Of a stretch of 32,094 nucleotides of DNA, positions 1 to 8,988 are shown in pieces (the stretch's first letter is position 1; every line of letters starts with the position of its first letter). A program made the position numbers and the translations under genes. The stretch comes from an uncultured Clostridia bacterium (lineage in GTDB: Bacteria > Bacillota > Clostridia > Lachnospirales > CAG-274). Below the pieces are notes generated by a model. That model had not been told where the DNA came from. It made no database searches and saw only the letters and a program-made list of their open reading frames with translations. The stretch spans positions 1 to 32,094 of the forward strand of contig CALWSN010000017.1 in the NCBI GenBank assembly GCA_944384215.1, given 5' to 3'.

Positions 1-2
1 TA

Positions 3-1241
<1,239 letters not shown>

Positions 1242-1255
1242 TTATTTCAATTTAT

Positions 1256-1291
1256 AAACAAAAGGCTATGATTTTTCATAGCCTTTTGTTT
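1256..1291 (+). terminator. Intrinsic terminator after enolase, probably bidirectional
   Basis: A perfect 16-bp stem (1256-1271 paired with 1276-1291) closes on a TTTT loop. The core is GGCTATGA/TCATAGCC, flanked by A-rich and T-rich arms that supply a U-run on either strand. It follows the enolase stop by 14 bases. It also lies just beyond the 3' end of the convergent minus-strand gene ending at 1338, so it can serve both. Confidence 0.93.
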
Positions 1292-1337
1292 ATATAACTA
1301 ATTGATATTTTGGTTTTAGTACAAATAATCATAATAA

Positions 1338-2507
1338 TTAATTACAATAATTATTTATAAAGTTTACTATTATATTTCCTATTTTTTCATATCCAAGTTT
1401 TGAAGGGTGGATTTCATCTTCTAAGTATATAGAAGAGTTAAAGTTATTTATTTGTGACAGTGTGTGCATATCTAATATAGGAATATATTTATTTTCTGCT
1501 ATTTCAAATAATAGATTTTTATAATCTTTTAATGTATATCCTAATTTGTTTTTGGTTTTATAAGCATAGTTTGTTGGCTTATTATTTTCCATTTCAAATG
1601 GTGGTTGATTTCTAAAAATAGGTGTTAATAAAATTATATTGGCTTTTTTACATTTATCTTGTAATATTTCTAAACATTTATTTAAAGCACCACCAAAAGT
1701 ATATAAGTCATTATCATTAACATTACCAAGATGATTACTCCAGTACCAATCATTAGTACCATACCATACTATAATCAAATCTGCATCACTATGTATATTT
1801 TTTTCATTAGATAAAATATGTATAAAATTATCTTGCTGGTTTGATGATACGCCTGTACCACAAATAGCATAATTATATACATTAGTTGTGTTTAACTTTT
1901 CTGAAAGTATATGTTCATATCCACCACAACCATAATTTTTAGTTGATATGCTATCTCCATAAATTACTATCTTTTTACCTTTATTTGTATTATTATTTTT
2001 TATTTTATTATTAGATATACTTTCATTAATGGTATTATTATCTTTATTTAGATAATTTGTATCTTCTAATAAATTACTGTTTCTTATTGCACTTGTTGCA
2101 AGTTCATCACAACGATTATTATATTTATTATCTGCGTGTCCTTTTACCCATATAAATTTAACATTGTGTATTTCTAATAATGGTAAAAGTTCTTCCCATA
2201 AATCAACATTAGGTGTAGGCTTTTTACTAGAATTTATCCAACCATTTTTTTTCCAATTATAAACCCAACCTTTTTCTATTGCATTTACAACATAACTAGA
2301 ATCTGTATATAAATTTACATTAAAGGGTTCTTTTAACATTTTTAAAGCATTAATAACTGCCATTGTTTCCATTCTGTTGTTAGTTGTAAGTTTATAGCCT
2401 TTAGAAAATTCTTTTTGCTTTCCATCATATAAAAAAACTATTCCATAACCACCAGCTCCAGGATTTCCAGAACAAGCACCATCTGTATATATATCTATAT
2501 TTTTCAT
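1338..2507 (-). CDS. Ribonuclease HI fused to an SGNH/GDSL hydrolase domain
   Basis: A 389-residue two-domain protein. Residues 1-140 are a complete ribonuclease HI, which cleaves the RNA strand of RNA-DNA hybrids. The catalytic set D9, E47, D69, H124 and D134 is intact, in motifs IYTDGACSGNPG, NNRMETMA, LYTDSSYV and WVKGHADNKYNNRCDELA. An Asn/Lys-rich linker (about 143-178) follows. Residues 179-389 carry all four SGNH blocks: nucleophile S186 in IYGDSIS, G217, N252 in GTND, and D364/H367 in DEIHPSKLG. This suggests an esterase or acyl-hydrolase activity on an unknown substrate. I see no signal peptide or membrane segment, so it is probably cytoplasmic. Normal RNase HI is about 150 residues, so the second half is an addition. 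The ATG is set by an AAAGGAG seven bases upstream. The gene starts 12 bases after the rluA-like stop and is cotranscribed with it. The symbol rnhA would describe only the first domain. Confidence 0.93.
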   Translation of the reverse strand: MKNIDIYTDGACSGNPGAGGYGIVFLYDGKQKEFSKGYKLTTNNRMETMAVINALKMLKEPFNVNLYTDSSYVVNAIEKGWVYNWKKNGWINSSKKPTPNVDLWEELLPLLEIHNVKFIWVKGHADNKYNNRCDELATSAIRNSNLLEDTNYLNKDNNTINESISNNKIKNNNTNKGKKIVIYGDSISTKNYGCGGYEHILSEKLNTTNVYNYAICGTGVSSNQQDNFIHILSNEKNIHSDADLIIVWYGTNDWYWSNHLGNVNDNDLYTFGGALNKCLEILQDKCKKANIILLTPIFRNQPPFEMENNKPTNYAYKTKNKLGYTLKDYKNLLFEIAENKYIPILDMHTLSQINNFNSSIYLEDEIHPSKLGYEKIGNIIVNFINNYCN

Positions 2508-2518
2508 AAGTAACTCCT

Positions 2519-3472
2519 TTAAATTTCATAATCAAAAAAATTAAGTACATTTTTAAATGAAATGTCCATATATTTGCAAACAAAGCTTTTATTTGATAGA
2601 TAACTTAAAAATTCATCTTGTTCTTTAAAAGATATTTTATAACAATGTAAAAACTGATTTTTTAAATTAAAATTATCTAAATTTTTATTATTACTATATT
2701 TTTTATCACCTATTATAGGATAGCCTATGTGCTCTAGAGAAACTCTAATTTGATGAGTTTTACCTGTTATAAGTTTTATATTTAATAATGTTTTATTATC
2801 TTTTGTTGCAATGGGTTCATATTGTGTAATGACTTTTTTACTATTTGGAATATATTCTTTAGATATAATAGCCTTATTATTTTCTTTTTTATGATAAAGC
2901 TCTAAGGTATCTTTTTTTGTTATAGTACCATATACTGCGGTTAAATAATATTTGTCTATCAAATCATCTTTAAAAGCTTTATTTAGACTTTGTAAGGCTT
3001 TTAAATTTTTACCAAATGTTACTATTCCACTTGTATTTCTATCTAATCTATTGCATATAGAAGGGGTGAAATCTGATGATGAAGTATATTCTCCTTTATT
3101 GTGCATATAAAAAATAAGTTGGTCATTTAAAGAGTTAGTTTTATTATTTAAATCTGGTTGAGAAACTAAGTTTATAGGTTTATAACATAATATAATATTA
3201 TTATCTTCAAAAATTATTTTAAAATCTTGTTTAGTACTATTTATTTGCTTATTTTCTTTAAAATTATTTATAGTTTCATCAGATAAATAAATATTTATAA
3301 TATCACCATCTGTAATAATTTCATTACCTTCAGCTTTTTTATTGTTTAGTTTTATATTTTTTTTTCTAAGCATTTTGTAAATAAATGACTTAGGAGCTTT
3401 ATTAAGGTATTTTAAAAGATATTTATCTAATCTTTGATTTTCATTTGTTTTGTTAATTTTAATTTCTATCAT
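2519..3472 (-). CDS. RluA-family 23S rRNA pseudouridine synthase with S4 domain
   Basis: Predicted to isomerise specific uridines in large-subunit rRNA to pseudouridine. An N-terminal S4 RNA-binding domain (about residues 12-62, NENQRLDKYLLKYL onward) precedes the catalytic domain. The domain's hallmark is CNRLDRNTSG at 140-149, with D144 as the catalytic aspartate (canonical HRLDRxTSG, here Asn for His). GKTHQIRVSLEHIGYPIIGD, the other family motif, lies near residues 237-256. The length of 317 residues is typical of RluC/RluD-like proteins, but which uridine is modified cannot be told from sequence. The ATG is preceded by TAGGTG at a suitable distance. It has its own tandem promoters in the 85-base gap behind ylbJ, and it leads directly into the RNase HI-SGNH gene. 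Confidence 0.93.
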   Translation of the reverse strand: MIEIKINKTNENQRLDKYLLKYLNKAPKSFIYKMLRKKNIKLNNKKAEGNEIITDGDIINIYLSDETINNFKENKQINSTKQDFKIIFEDNNIILCYKPINLVSQPDLNNKTNSLNDQLIFYMHNKGEYTSSSDFTPSICNRLDRNTSGIVTFGKNLKALQSLNKAFKDDLIDKYYLTAVYGTITKKDTLELYHKKENNKAIISKEYIPNSKKVITQYEPIATKDNKTLLNIKLITGKTHQIRVSLEHIGYPIIGDKKYSNNKNLDNFNLKNQFLHCYKISFKEQDEFLSYLSNKSFVCKYMDISFKNVLNFFDYEI

Positions 3473-3495
3473 ATTTCACCTACAATAAAATTTTA

Positions 3496-3523
3496 TATAT
3501 AAATAAAAATTTATATATGTCAA
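3496..3523 (-). promoter_or_regulatory. Second, downstream promoter candidate P2 for the same operon
   Basis: On the minus strand a second perfect TTGACA (3523-3518) lies 38 bases downstream of P1's -35. About 16 bases further is a TATATA-type -10 (near 3501-3496). The surrounding DNA is almost pure A/T, so the -10 is weakly determined. The perfect -35 makes a tandem promoter plausible. Confidence 0.4.
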
Positions 3524-3532
3524 TAATAATAA

Positions 3533-3561
3533 ATTATATAGCAATCTATATACTTTGTCAA
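3533..3561 (-). promoter_or_regulatory. Consensus sigma-A promoter P1 for the RluA/RNase HI-SGNH operon
   Basis: Read on the minus strand, a perfect TTGACA (3561-3556) is followed by exactly 17 bases and a perfect TATAAT (3538-3533). The -35 box contains the TGA stop codon of ylbJ, so the promoter starts inside the end of the upstream gene. It would make a transcript with a leader of about 50 bases before the ATG at 3472. A 12/12 match with ideal spacing is unlikely by chance even in AT-rich DNA. Confidence 0.8.
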
Positions 3562-4736
3562 AAGTTAAATTTTTTTATTGTTTTTTTATTATTAAAAAAT
3601 TTTTTACAAAATATGGCTAGTAATATTAAAATAAAAATACCTAAGAAAAAGCATATTGTAGAATTTTTAAAATTAACATCATTAATATTATTAAATGTTG
3701 ATACAGTTGTTTTATCTAATAAAGTATTAAATATAGGTATACATAAAATACCATATATTATAGAAAAAATACTATGTAATAATTTAGATATAAAATATAT
3801 ATTCATTTTTATATCAGATTTATATATCATACTAGAAGTTTGTGCTAATATAGATAAGCCAGAAAAAGAAACAAGACCACAAGTAATAATTATACCGTTT
3901 ATGCCATTTATAGATGACAAAATATTTATACCATTTGTTATTTCTATAATGCCCATAAATAAACCATTACTAAAAGGTTGTAGATTATTAGGAAAAATTA
4001 ATTGACCTAGTTTTTCAAATATACCAGATATTTTAAATAGTTCTGAAATAACAGAAAATAATATTACAAACCCACCAACCATAGATATTGTTTCTAGGCT
4101 ACTTTTAACACTTTCACCTAATATTTGTCCAATAGTTTTATTGTTTTTAATTTTAGCTAATTTAAGCTTTAATAGAGCATCTTTAAAAGAAGTCTTATTA
4201 TTTATTATTATTGTATCAGTTTTTTTATAAAATCTAAATATAAAACCTACTGTTATAGCAGATATATAATGTATAAATAATATTAAATATCCTATATAAA
4301 CATTTTTATACATTCCTATACCAATAGTACCTATTATAAAAAGTGGGCCAGAATTATTTGTAAAGCTAGCTAGTCTTTGTGCTTCTACTTGAGAGAGTTT
4401 ATTATTTTCTCTTAAACTAGCTGTTATTTTTGCTCCAACAGGATAACCAGATAGCATACCTAAAACTAATGCAAATGCACCGCAGCCAGATACATTAAAA
4501 AATCTTTTCATAAAAGGGTCTAAAAGTGTGCCTAAAAAATCTATAAACCCTAAGTGTATTAATATATTAGTGCCTATTAAAAATGGTAATATAGATGGCA
4601 ATATTTTATTAAACCATAGTAAAAGTCCAGCTTGTGCAGAAGATATAACTACATTAGGAACAATTATAATTAATATATTGAAAAATGCAACTAATAATGG
4701 TATAATGTAATAGCTTAAATTTTTTAAATATTTCAT
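3558..4736 (-). CDS. ylbJ: Sporulation integral membrane protein YlbJ
   Basis: A 392-residue polytopic membrane protein with about eight to ten hydrophobic segments. It contains the YlbJ/nucleoside-recognition (Gate) family block LGMLSGYPVGAKITASL, followed by FTNNSGPLFIIGTIGIGM, at about residues 92-145. A related Gate-like repeat (TNGINILSSINGINGIIITCG) lies near 270. In Bacillus subtilis YlbJ is known as a mother-cell (sigma-E controlled) gene needed for proper spores; the transported substrate, if any, is unknown. Its presence implies that this organism forms spores. It is the first gene of the minus-strand group, divergent from the HlyD-like gene across 90 bases. The ATG at 4736 has only a weak upstream AGTG-type ribosome site. 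Its TGA stop is embedded in the -35 of the next operon's promoter. Confidence 0.88.
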   Translation of the reverse strand: MKYLKNLSYYIIPLLVAFFNILIIIVPNVVISSAQAGLLLWFNKILPSILPFLIGTNILIHLGFIDFLGTLLDPFMKRFFNVSGCGAFALVLGMLSGYPVGAKITASLRENNKLSQVEAQRLASFTNNSGPLFIIGTIGIGMYKNVYIGYLILFIHYISAITVGFIFRFYKKTDTIIINNKTSFKDALLKLKLAKIKNNKTIGQILGESVKSSLETISMVGGFVILFSVISELFKISGIFEKLGQLIFPNNLQPFSNGLFMGIIEITNGINILSSINGINGIIITCGLVSFSGLSILAQTSSMIYKSDIKMNIYFISKLLHSIFSIIYGILCIPIFNTLLDKTTVSTFNNINDVNFKNSTICFFLGIFILILLAIFCKKFFNNKKTIKKFNF

Positions 4737-4826
4737 TTTATCACTACTTTACTTTTTATTTATATATTATATAAATATTATTTGAAATATATTACAAGCT
4801 ATTATAAAAATATAAGGAGGTGACTT

Positions 4827-6563
4827 ATGGATAGAAATAAAAAAAATGTTAAAAGACCAAAATCAAACAAAAATAATCCTCAAAGACAAAACATAACAAG
4901 TATAGAAAATAGACGTAAAGAACAGATAAATCATTACAGTAAATCAAACTATCCAAAAGTGCCTAATTATAGCAGAACATATAATCAATACAATACCCAA
5001 ATTAGATATAATACATATAATAATAGATACAATACATATAGACCAAATTATAACCAATATAATGCATATAATGCACCAATTCAAAATAAAAAAATATATA
5101 GAGTCAAAAAAAAGGCTAAAAACAGAAATATGGGTATAATGTCTAGAATTTTTACTATTATAATGTTTATAATCATTATATCATATTTTGGTATATCTAT
5201 TTCAAAAAGTTTAAATAAAAAGCCAATAGACTATGAAACAATAGAGTATGGCTCCATAGAAGACACAACTCAAGCTAAAGGGGTTATAATTAGAGATGAA
5301 GTAGTTTATAGAACTTCAAAAAATGGAGTAATTACATTTAATAAAAGTGAAAATGAAAAAATAAAAAAGGGTGAGATAATAGCTACTATAAAAAATCAAG
5401 AAGAGATAAAAACAGCAGAAGAAGATATAGCACTTATAAATGAAAAAATTTTACAACTTCAAGAACAAAGAAACGAATTGTCAATATTTTATGAAGATGT
5501 TAAAAAAATAGATTCACAAATACAAAAAACTTTAGATAAATATATATATGACTTATCTACATATGATATAACAAAATTATATGAGGTAAAAGATTCTGTT
5601 GACAAAAAAATAACAATAAGAAATCAAATGCTACTATCAGAAAACACAGGAAGTGTTCAAGATTTATCTAGCCAAAAAGCATCTAAAGAGCAAAAGGTAA
5701 ATCAAAATATAGAAAATATAATTTCTAATGATTCTGGTATAGTATCATATTATACTGATGGTTTAGAACAAACTTTTACTTTTGAAAATAAAGACAAGTT
5801 AACAAAAGAACAAACACTAATGCAACCTAAAGAAGAAACTCAATTTAAAATTAATATTATAGAAGGTGAAAGCGTTTTTAAAATAGTGAAAGATAATAAT
5901 TATTATATAGCTAGCTATATAAAAACAGATAGTATCTCTAGCTGGAAAGAAGGCGAAACTAGAACTATATATGTTAATGATAATGGAGATTTAAGACCAT
6001 TAGAAGTTATTGTAGAAAAGATAGATACTAGTGAAAAAGAAAGTTATGTTTTAATGAAATCTAATAAAAATATGATAGATTTTATAAATAAACGTAATAT
6101 TACCTTTGAATTAAGTAAACCAAAAGAAGGGTTTAAGATAAAATTAGATGCTATTTCTGAAGAAGAACTTTTAAAAGTTCCAACAGGTTATATTACAGAT
6201 AGTAATGTTACTAAAAAAACGGCAACAGGTGAGTTTATAAGTGTTCCTATACAATTGTCAGGACAAGATGAAAATGGAGAGTATACTTATGTTTCTATAT
6301 CTCCAGGTGTAATAGATATAGGTGATTATATAGTAAATGCTCAAACAAAACAAGAATTACAACTAAATGAAATATTTACAAAAAAAGGTATATATGTTGT
6401 AAACTCTGGTATATATAATTTTAAAAATATTGACACAGAAGGTTCTGTGCAAAATGACCAATTTATTATATTAGACCCTAATAAAAATACAAGTATTAAA
6501 CTTTATGATAGATATGCTCCAGATTTATCTGTTGTAAAAGGGGAGGAAATGGTTACCAAATGA
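4827..6563 (+). CDS. HlyD-like membrane protein with Asn/Tyr-rich cytoplasmic tail, SepF cluster
   Basis: A 578-residue single-pass membrane protein of the HlyD/periplasmic-adaptor type. Residues 1-100 are basic and low in complexity, with Tyr-Asn repeats (YNTYNNRYNTY and similar, about 48-82). One transmembrane helix (about 105-128) follows, and then an extracytoplasmic part. That part has a barrel-sandwich (lipoyl-like) half at about 137-192 (GVIIRDEVVY, KKGEIIATIKN), a coiled coil at about 193-235, a second half near 305-350, and beta-barrel-like segments to the end. No ABC or MFS partner is adjacent. Instead it is the first gene of the yggS-sepF-yggT-ylmH group, which suggests a role in the cell envelope or division rather than export. 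A strong AAGGAGGTGAC ribosome site precedes the ATG. The stop overlaps the yggS start by four bases (ATGA). The specific function is unknown. Confidence 0.8.
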   Translation: MDRNKKNVKRPKSNKNNPQRQNITSIENRRKEQINHYSKSNYPKVPNYSRTYNQYNTQIRYNTYNNRYNTYRPNYNQYNAYNAPIQNKKIYRVKKKAKNRNMGIMSRIFTIIMFIIIISYFGISISKSLNKKPIDYETIEYGSIEDTTQAKGVIIRDEVVYRTSKNGVITFNKSENEKIKKGEIIATIKNQEEIKTAEEDIALINEKILQLQEQRNELSIFYEDVKKIDSQIQKTLDKYIYDLSTYDITKLYEVKDSVDKKITIRNQMLLSENTGSVQDLSSQKASKEQKVNQNIENIISNDSGIVSYYTDGLEQTFTFENKDKLTKEQTLMQPKEETQFKINIIEGESVFKIVKDNNYYIASYIKTDSISSWKEGETRTIYVNDNGDLRPLEVIVEKIDTSEKESYVLMKSNKNMIDFINKRNITFELSKPKEGFKIKLDAISEEELLKVPTGYITDSNVTKKTATGEFISVPIQLSGQDENGEYTYVSISPGVIDIGDYIVNAQTKQELQLNEIFTKKGIYVVNSGIYNFKNIDTEGSVQNDQFIILDPNKNTSIKLYDRYAPDLSVVKGEEMVTK

Positions 6564-7258
6564 CACAAAAACATATAATATCTAAAAATTTAGAAATTAT
6601 TAAAAATAATATTGAAAAAGCTTGTATAAAAGCTAATAGAAAAATAGAGGATATAGAAATTATAGGTGTTACAAAAACAACAGATGCAGAAAGAATTAAT
6701 ATTTTAAAAGAACTAGGTATAACTACTTTTGGTGAAAATAAAGCTCAGGAGCTTTTAGAAAAATATAATATAATAGATAATGTATCTTGGCATTTTATAG
6801 GTAACTTACAAACAAATAAAGTTAAATATATAATAGATAAAGTTTCTCTTATTCATTCGGTAAATAGTTTAAAATTACTAGAAGAAATAAATAAAAGAGC
6901 TTTTAATAACAATATAAATATGCCTGTACTTTTAGAAATTAACATAGCTAACGAACCATCAAAATGTGGTTTACTAGAAAAAGATTTACCGTATATTATA
7001 GAAAATATAGAAAAATTTAAAAATATAACTTTAAATGGTCTTATGTGTGTAGCACCTTTTGTTGAAAATCCAGAACAAAACGCACAATATTTTAGAAAAA
7101 TGAGAAAATTATTTGTTGACATACAGCAAAAAAACAAAGATAATATATATATGAAATATTTATCTATGGGTATGACAAATGATTATCAAATTGCTATTGA
7201 AGAAGGTTCTAATATGATACGTATAGGGACTGGTATATTTGGTAAAAGAAATTATTAA
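6560..7258 (+). CDS. YggS/YlmE-family pyridoxal phosphate homeostasis protein
   Basis: A 232-residue PLP-binding protein of the PLPBP (YggS/YlmE/PROSC) family. It binds pyridoxal 5'-phosphate without known enzymatic turnover and maintains vitamin B6 and amino-acid homeostasis. The PLP-binding Lys is K39 in IIGVTKTT. Other family motifs are FGENKAQEL, WHFIGNLQTNKVKYI, LMCVAPF and the C-terminal SMGMTNDYQIAIEEGSNMIR and RIGTGIFG. The length is normal. It overlaps the previous gene by ATGA and is followed 20 bases later by sepF. This matches the conserved Firmicutes order ylmE-sepF-ylmG-ylmH and indicates a cotranscribed division cluster. Confidence 0.95.
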   Translation: MTQKHIISKNLEIIKNNIEKACIKANRKIEDIEIIGVTKTTDAERINILKELGITTFGENKAQELLEKYNIIDNVSWHFIGNLQTNKVKYIIDKVSLIHSVNSLKLLEEINKRAFNNNINMPVLLEINIANEPSKCGLLEKDLPYIIENIEKFKNITLNGLMCVAPFVENPEQNAQYFRKMRKLFVDIQQKNKDNIYMKYLSMGMTNDYQIAIEEGSNMIRIGTGIFGKRNY

Positions 7259-7278
7259 CTTTTTGGAGGAAAAATAAA

Positions 7279-7764
7279 ATGGGCATAATGGATAAAATGA
7301 AAAATATATTTTTTGGTGATGAATATGAAGATGACTATGATGATATGGAAGAATTTGAAGAAGAAGAGTTAGAAAGAGAGCCTATAAGACCATCTAACAA
7401 TAATGTAACATCTTTTAACAGATATTCATCAAGAAGACCTAGCTCTAATATTGTAAATATAAACACAAGTGTTCAAATGGGTGTTTGTATGTTTAATCCT
7501 GCTACGCTTGAAGATGCTGCTGAAGTTGTGTTACAAATAAAAGATAGAAATATAGTGGTTGTAAACCTTGAAACAGTTGAATATGAAATATCTCAAAGAA
7601 TAAGCGACTTTTTATGTGGTGCTAGCTATGCTTTAGAAGGTAACATACAGCTTATATCAGATAAAATAATGATTATTGCACCAGTTAATGTAGAAATGTC
7701 TGGAGAGCTTAAAGATAAGCTACAAGCTAGCGGTATAAAAATACCTAACTCTATGTGGAGATAA
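7279..7764 (+). CDS. sepF: Cell division protein SepF
   Basis: SepF binds the C-terminal tail of FtsZ and tethers FtsZ filaments to the membrane during septum formation. This 161-residue protein begins with a short amphipathic segment (MGIMDKMKNIFF, the membrane-targeting helix). A very acidic linker follows (about residues 14-37, EDDYDDMEEFEEEELE), and then the globular SepF domain at about 68-150, with VCMFNPATLEDAAEVVLQI, VVVNLETV and RISDFLCGASYALEGNIQLI. Length and order are standard. GGAGG lies seven to eight bases before the ATG. It is flanked by yggS and yggT, as in other Firmicutes division clusters. Confidence 0.97.
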   Translation: MGIMDKMKNIFFGDEYEDDYDDMEEFEEEELEREPIRPSNNNVTSFNRYSSRRPSSNIVNINTSVQMGVCMFNPATLEDAAEVVLQIKDRNIVVVNLETVEYEISQRISDFLCGASYALEGNIQLISDKIMIIAPVNVEMSGELKDKLQASGIKIPNSMWR

Positions 7765-7779
7765 AAGGAAGGCGATATA

Positions 7780-8055
7780 ATGAATATTTTAATCTATCAA
7801 TCTTTTGAGATGCTTATAAGAATAATAGACTGGATTATATTAATAAGAGTATTACTATCTTGGATACCACTTGATAGAGATAATCCTATTGTAAAAATAG
7901 TTTATGGACTATCAGAGCCTCTTTTATACCCTATAAGGCAATTGCTTAAAAAATCTCCTTTAGGCGAGGGTATGATGCTTGATTTTTCGCCTATTATTTT
8001 GCTTTTAATTTTACAGGTTATACAAGGTATATTATATAGTATCCTTATAGGATAA
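7780..8055 (+). CDS. YggT/YlmG family membrane protein
   Basis: A 91-residue protein with two hydrophobic segments (about residues 10-30 and 65-88). It carries the YggT-family sequences DWIILIRVLLSWIP and NPIVKIVYGLSEPLLYPIR. Members of this family (YlmG in Bacillus, CcmB3-like in plastids) are small integral membrane proteins linked genetically to division and membrane or nucleoid organisation. Their biochemistry is not established. It starts 15 bases after sepF with an AAGGAAGGCG ribosome site and ends the tight part of the cluster. A 125-base gap with two hairpins then separates it from ylmH. Confidence 0.93.
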   Translation: MNILIYQSFEMLIRIIDWIILIRVLLSWIPLDRDNPIVKIVYGLSEPLLYPIRQLLKKSPLGEGMMLDFSPIILLLILQVIQGILYSILIG

Positions 8056-8062
8056 ATTGATT

Positions 8063-8085
8063 TTTTAGATATTTTATATCTAAAA
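8063..8085. other. Hairpin between yggT and ylmH (10-bp perfect stem)
   Basis: TTTTAGATAT pairs with ATATCTAAAA around a three-base loop, directly behind the yggT stop. No clear U-run follows on the plus strand, so it may be a 3'-end stabiliser or weak attenuator rather than a full terminator. Confidence 0.45.
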
Positions 8086-8116
8086 GTAATGTTATACCTT
8101 AATTAATACTAATAAA

Positions 8117-8148
8117 AACTCTAGCTAGTATATAATACTACTAGAGTT
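8117..8148 (+). terminator. Possible weak terminator or attenuator upstream of ylmH
   Basis: AACTCTAG (8117-8124) pairs with CTAGAGTT (8141-8148). Inside it, AGTAT pairs with ATACT, giving a 13-bp stem with a small internal loop. The tail AATTTTATGG is a poor U-run, so termination would be partial. The same segment contains a TATAAT, but I find no matching -35. Confidence 0.4.
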
Positions 8149-8180
8149 AATTTTATGGTGTAACAAAGAAGGGATTTATT

Positions 8181-8975
8181 ATGATTAATAAACAGCAAGT
8201 ATTAAATAATGTGCAAAATAAAGAAGATAAAATATTATTTTCTAAAGTAATAGACCAACTAAACTTTTGTATTAAAAATTATGAAAATACTTTTACAGAT
8301 TTTTTACCTATGTTAAAATATTTAGAACTAAATACTATTTTATTTAGCCAACATATAGAACAAAATATATATTTTTTTGGAGGTTTTGAAGAAGCCGAAA
8401 GAGGTATTATTGGCTTTTTTCCAGATTATGTAGAGCCTGAAGAAAAATATTATCCTATATCTTTATTAGAGATAACTTATAATGAAAAATATAGTAGAGA
8501 ACTTACACATAGAGATTTTTTAGGTTCCATATTAGGCCTTGGTATTGATAGAGCAAAAGTAGGAGATATTATTATAGAAAATAATAAAGCTATTTGTTTT
8601 TTAAAAACAGATATAATAGATTATGTTAATATAAATTTAGAAAAAGTAGGGGCTACAAAAATTAAAACTAAAATAATAAATTTACAAGATTATAATATAC
8701 CAAAACCTAAAACAGAAGAAAAAAATATTATAATATCATCTCTTAGATTAGATGCCGTTTTATCGGGTGCATTTAATATTGCTAGAGGCAAAGTTTCAGA
8801 TTATATAAAAGGAGAAAAGGCTTTTATAAATTTTGTTATATCAACAAGTGGTTCTAAAAATGTTAAACCAAATGATATAATAACTCTTAGAGGAGTGGGA
8901 AGAATAAAAGTTTTAAATGTTGTAGGAAAAACTAAAAAAGACAGAATAGTTTTAAATATTGCAAAATATATTTAA
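8181..8975 (+). CDS. ylmH: YlmH-type S4-domain RNA-binding protein
   Basis: A 264-residue protein with the YlmH architecture. The N-terminal region (about 1-170) contains RGIIGFFPDY and HRDFLGSILGLGIDRAKVGDI, and is followed by a C-terminal S4 RNA-binding domain (about 185-250: SSLRLDAVLSGAFNIARGKVSDYI, RGVGRIKVL). In Firmicutes it is genetically linked to division genes. Recent work on Bacillus and relatives connects YlmH to handling of obstructed 50S subunits in ribosome-associated quality control. The ATG follows AAGAAGGG at a usual distance. It directly precedes dnaX, with 13 bases between its stop and the chosen dnaX start. This joins the division cluster to the replication/repair cluster. 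Confidence 0.93.
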   Translation: MINKQQVLNNVQNKEDKILFSKVIDQLNFCIKNYENTFTDFLPMLKYLELNTILFSQHIEQNIYFFGGFEEAERGIIGFFPDYVEPEEKYYPISLLEITYNEKYSRELTHRDFLGSILGLGIDRAKVGDIIIENNKAICFLKTDIIDYVNINLEKVGATKIKTKIINLQDYNIPKPKTEEKNIIISSLRLDAVLSGAFNIARGKVSDYIKGEKAFINFVISTSGSKNVKPNDIITLRGVGRIKVLNVVGKTKKDRIVLNIAKYI

Positions 8976-8988
8976 AGGAGATTATTAT

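Noticed and set aside
3517..4005. A 162-residue plus-strand open frame
   Set aside because: It lies almost entirely opposite ylbJ, whose protein has clear family motifs. The plus-strand translation shows no recognisable family and has no good ribosome site.
4782..4808. Promoter TTGAAA...TATAAA for the HlyD-like gene
   Set aside because: The spacer is only 15 bases, and the start of transcription would fall within the ribosome binding site. The true promoter in this AT-rich 90-base gap could not be placed.
8959..8988. TTG start for dnaX giving ten extra residues
   Set aside because: It lies inside ylmH, has no ribosome site and adds no conserved residues. The ATG at 8989 follows AAAGGAG and matches the usual DnaX N-terminus.
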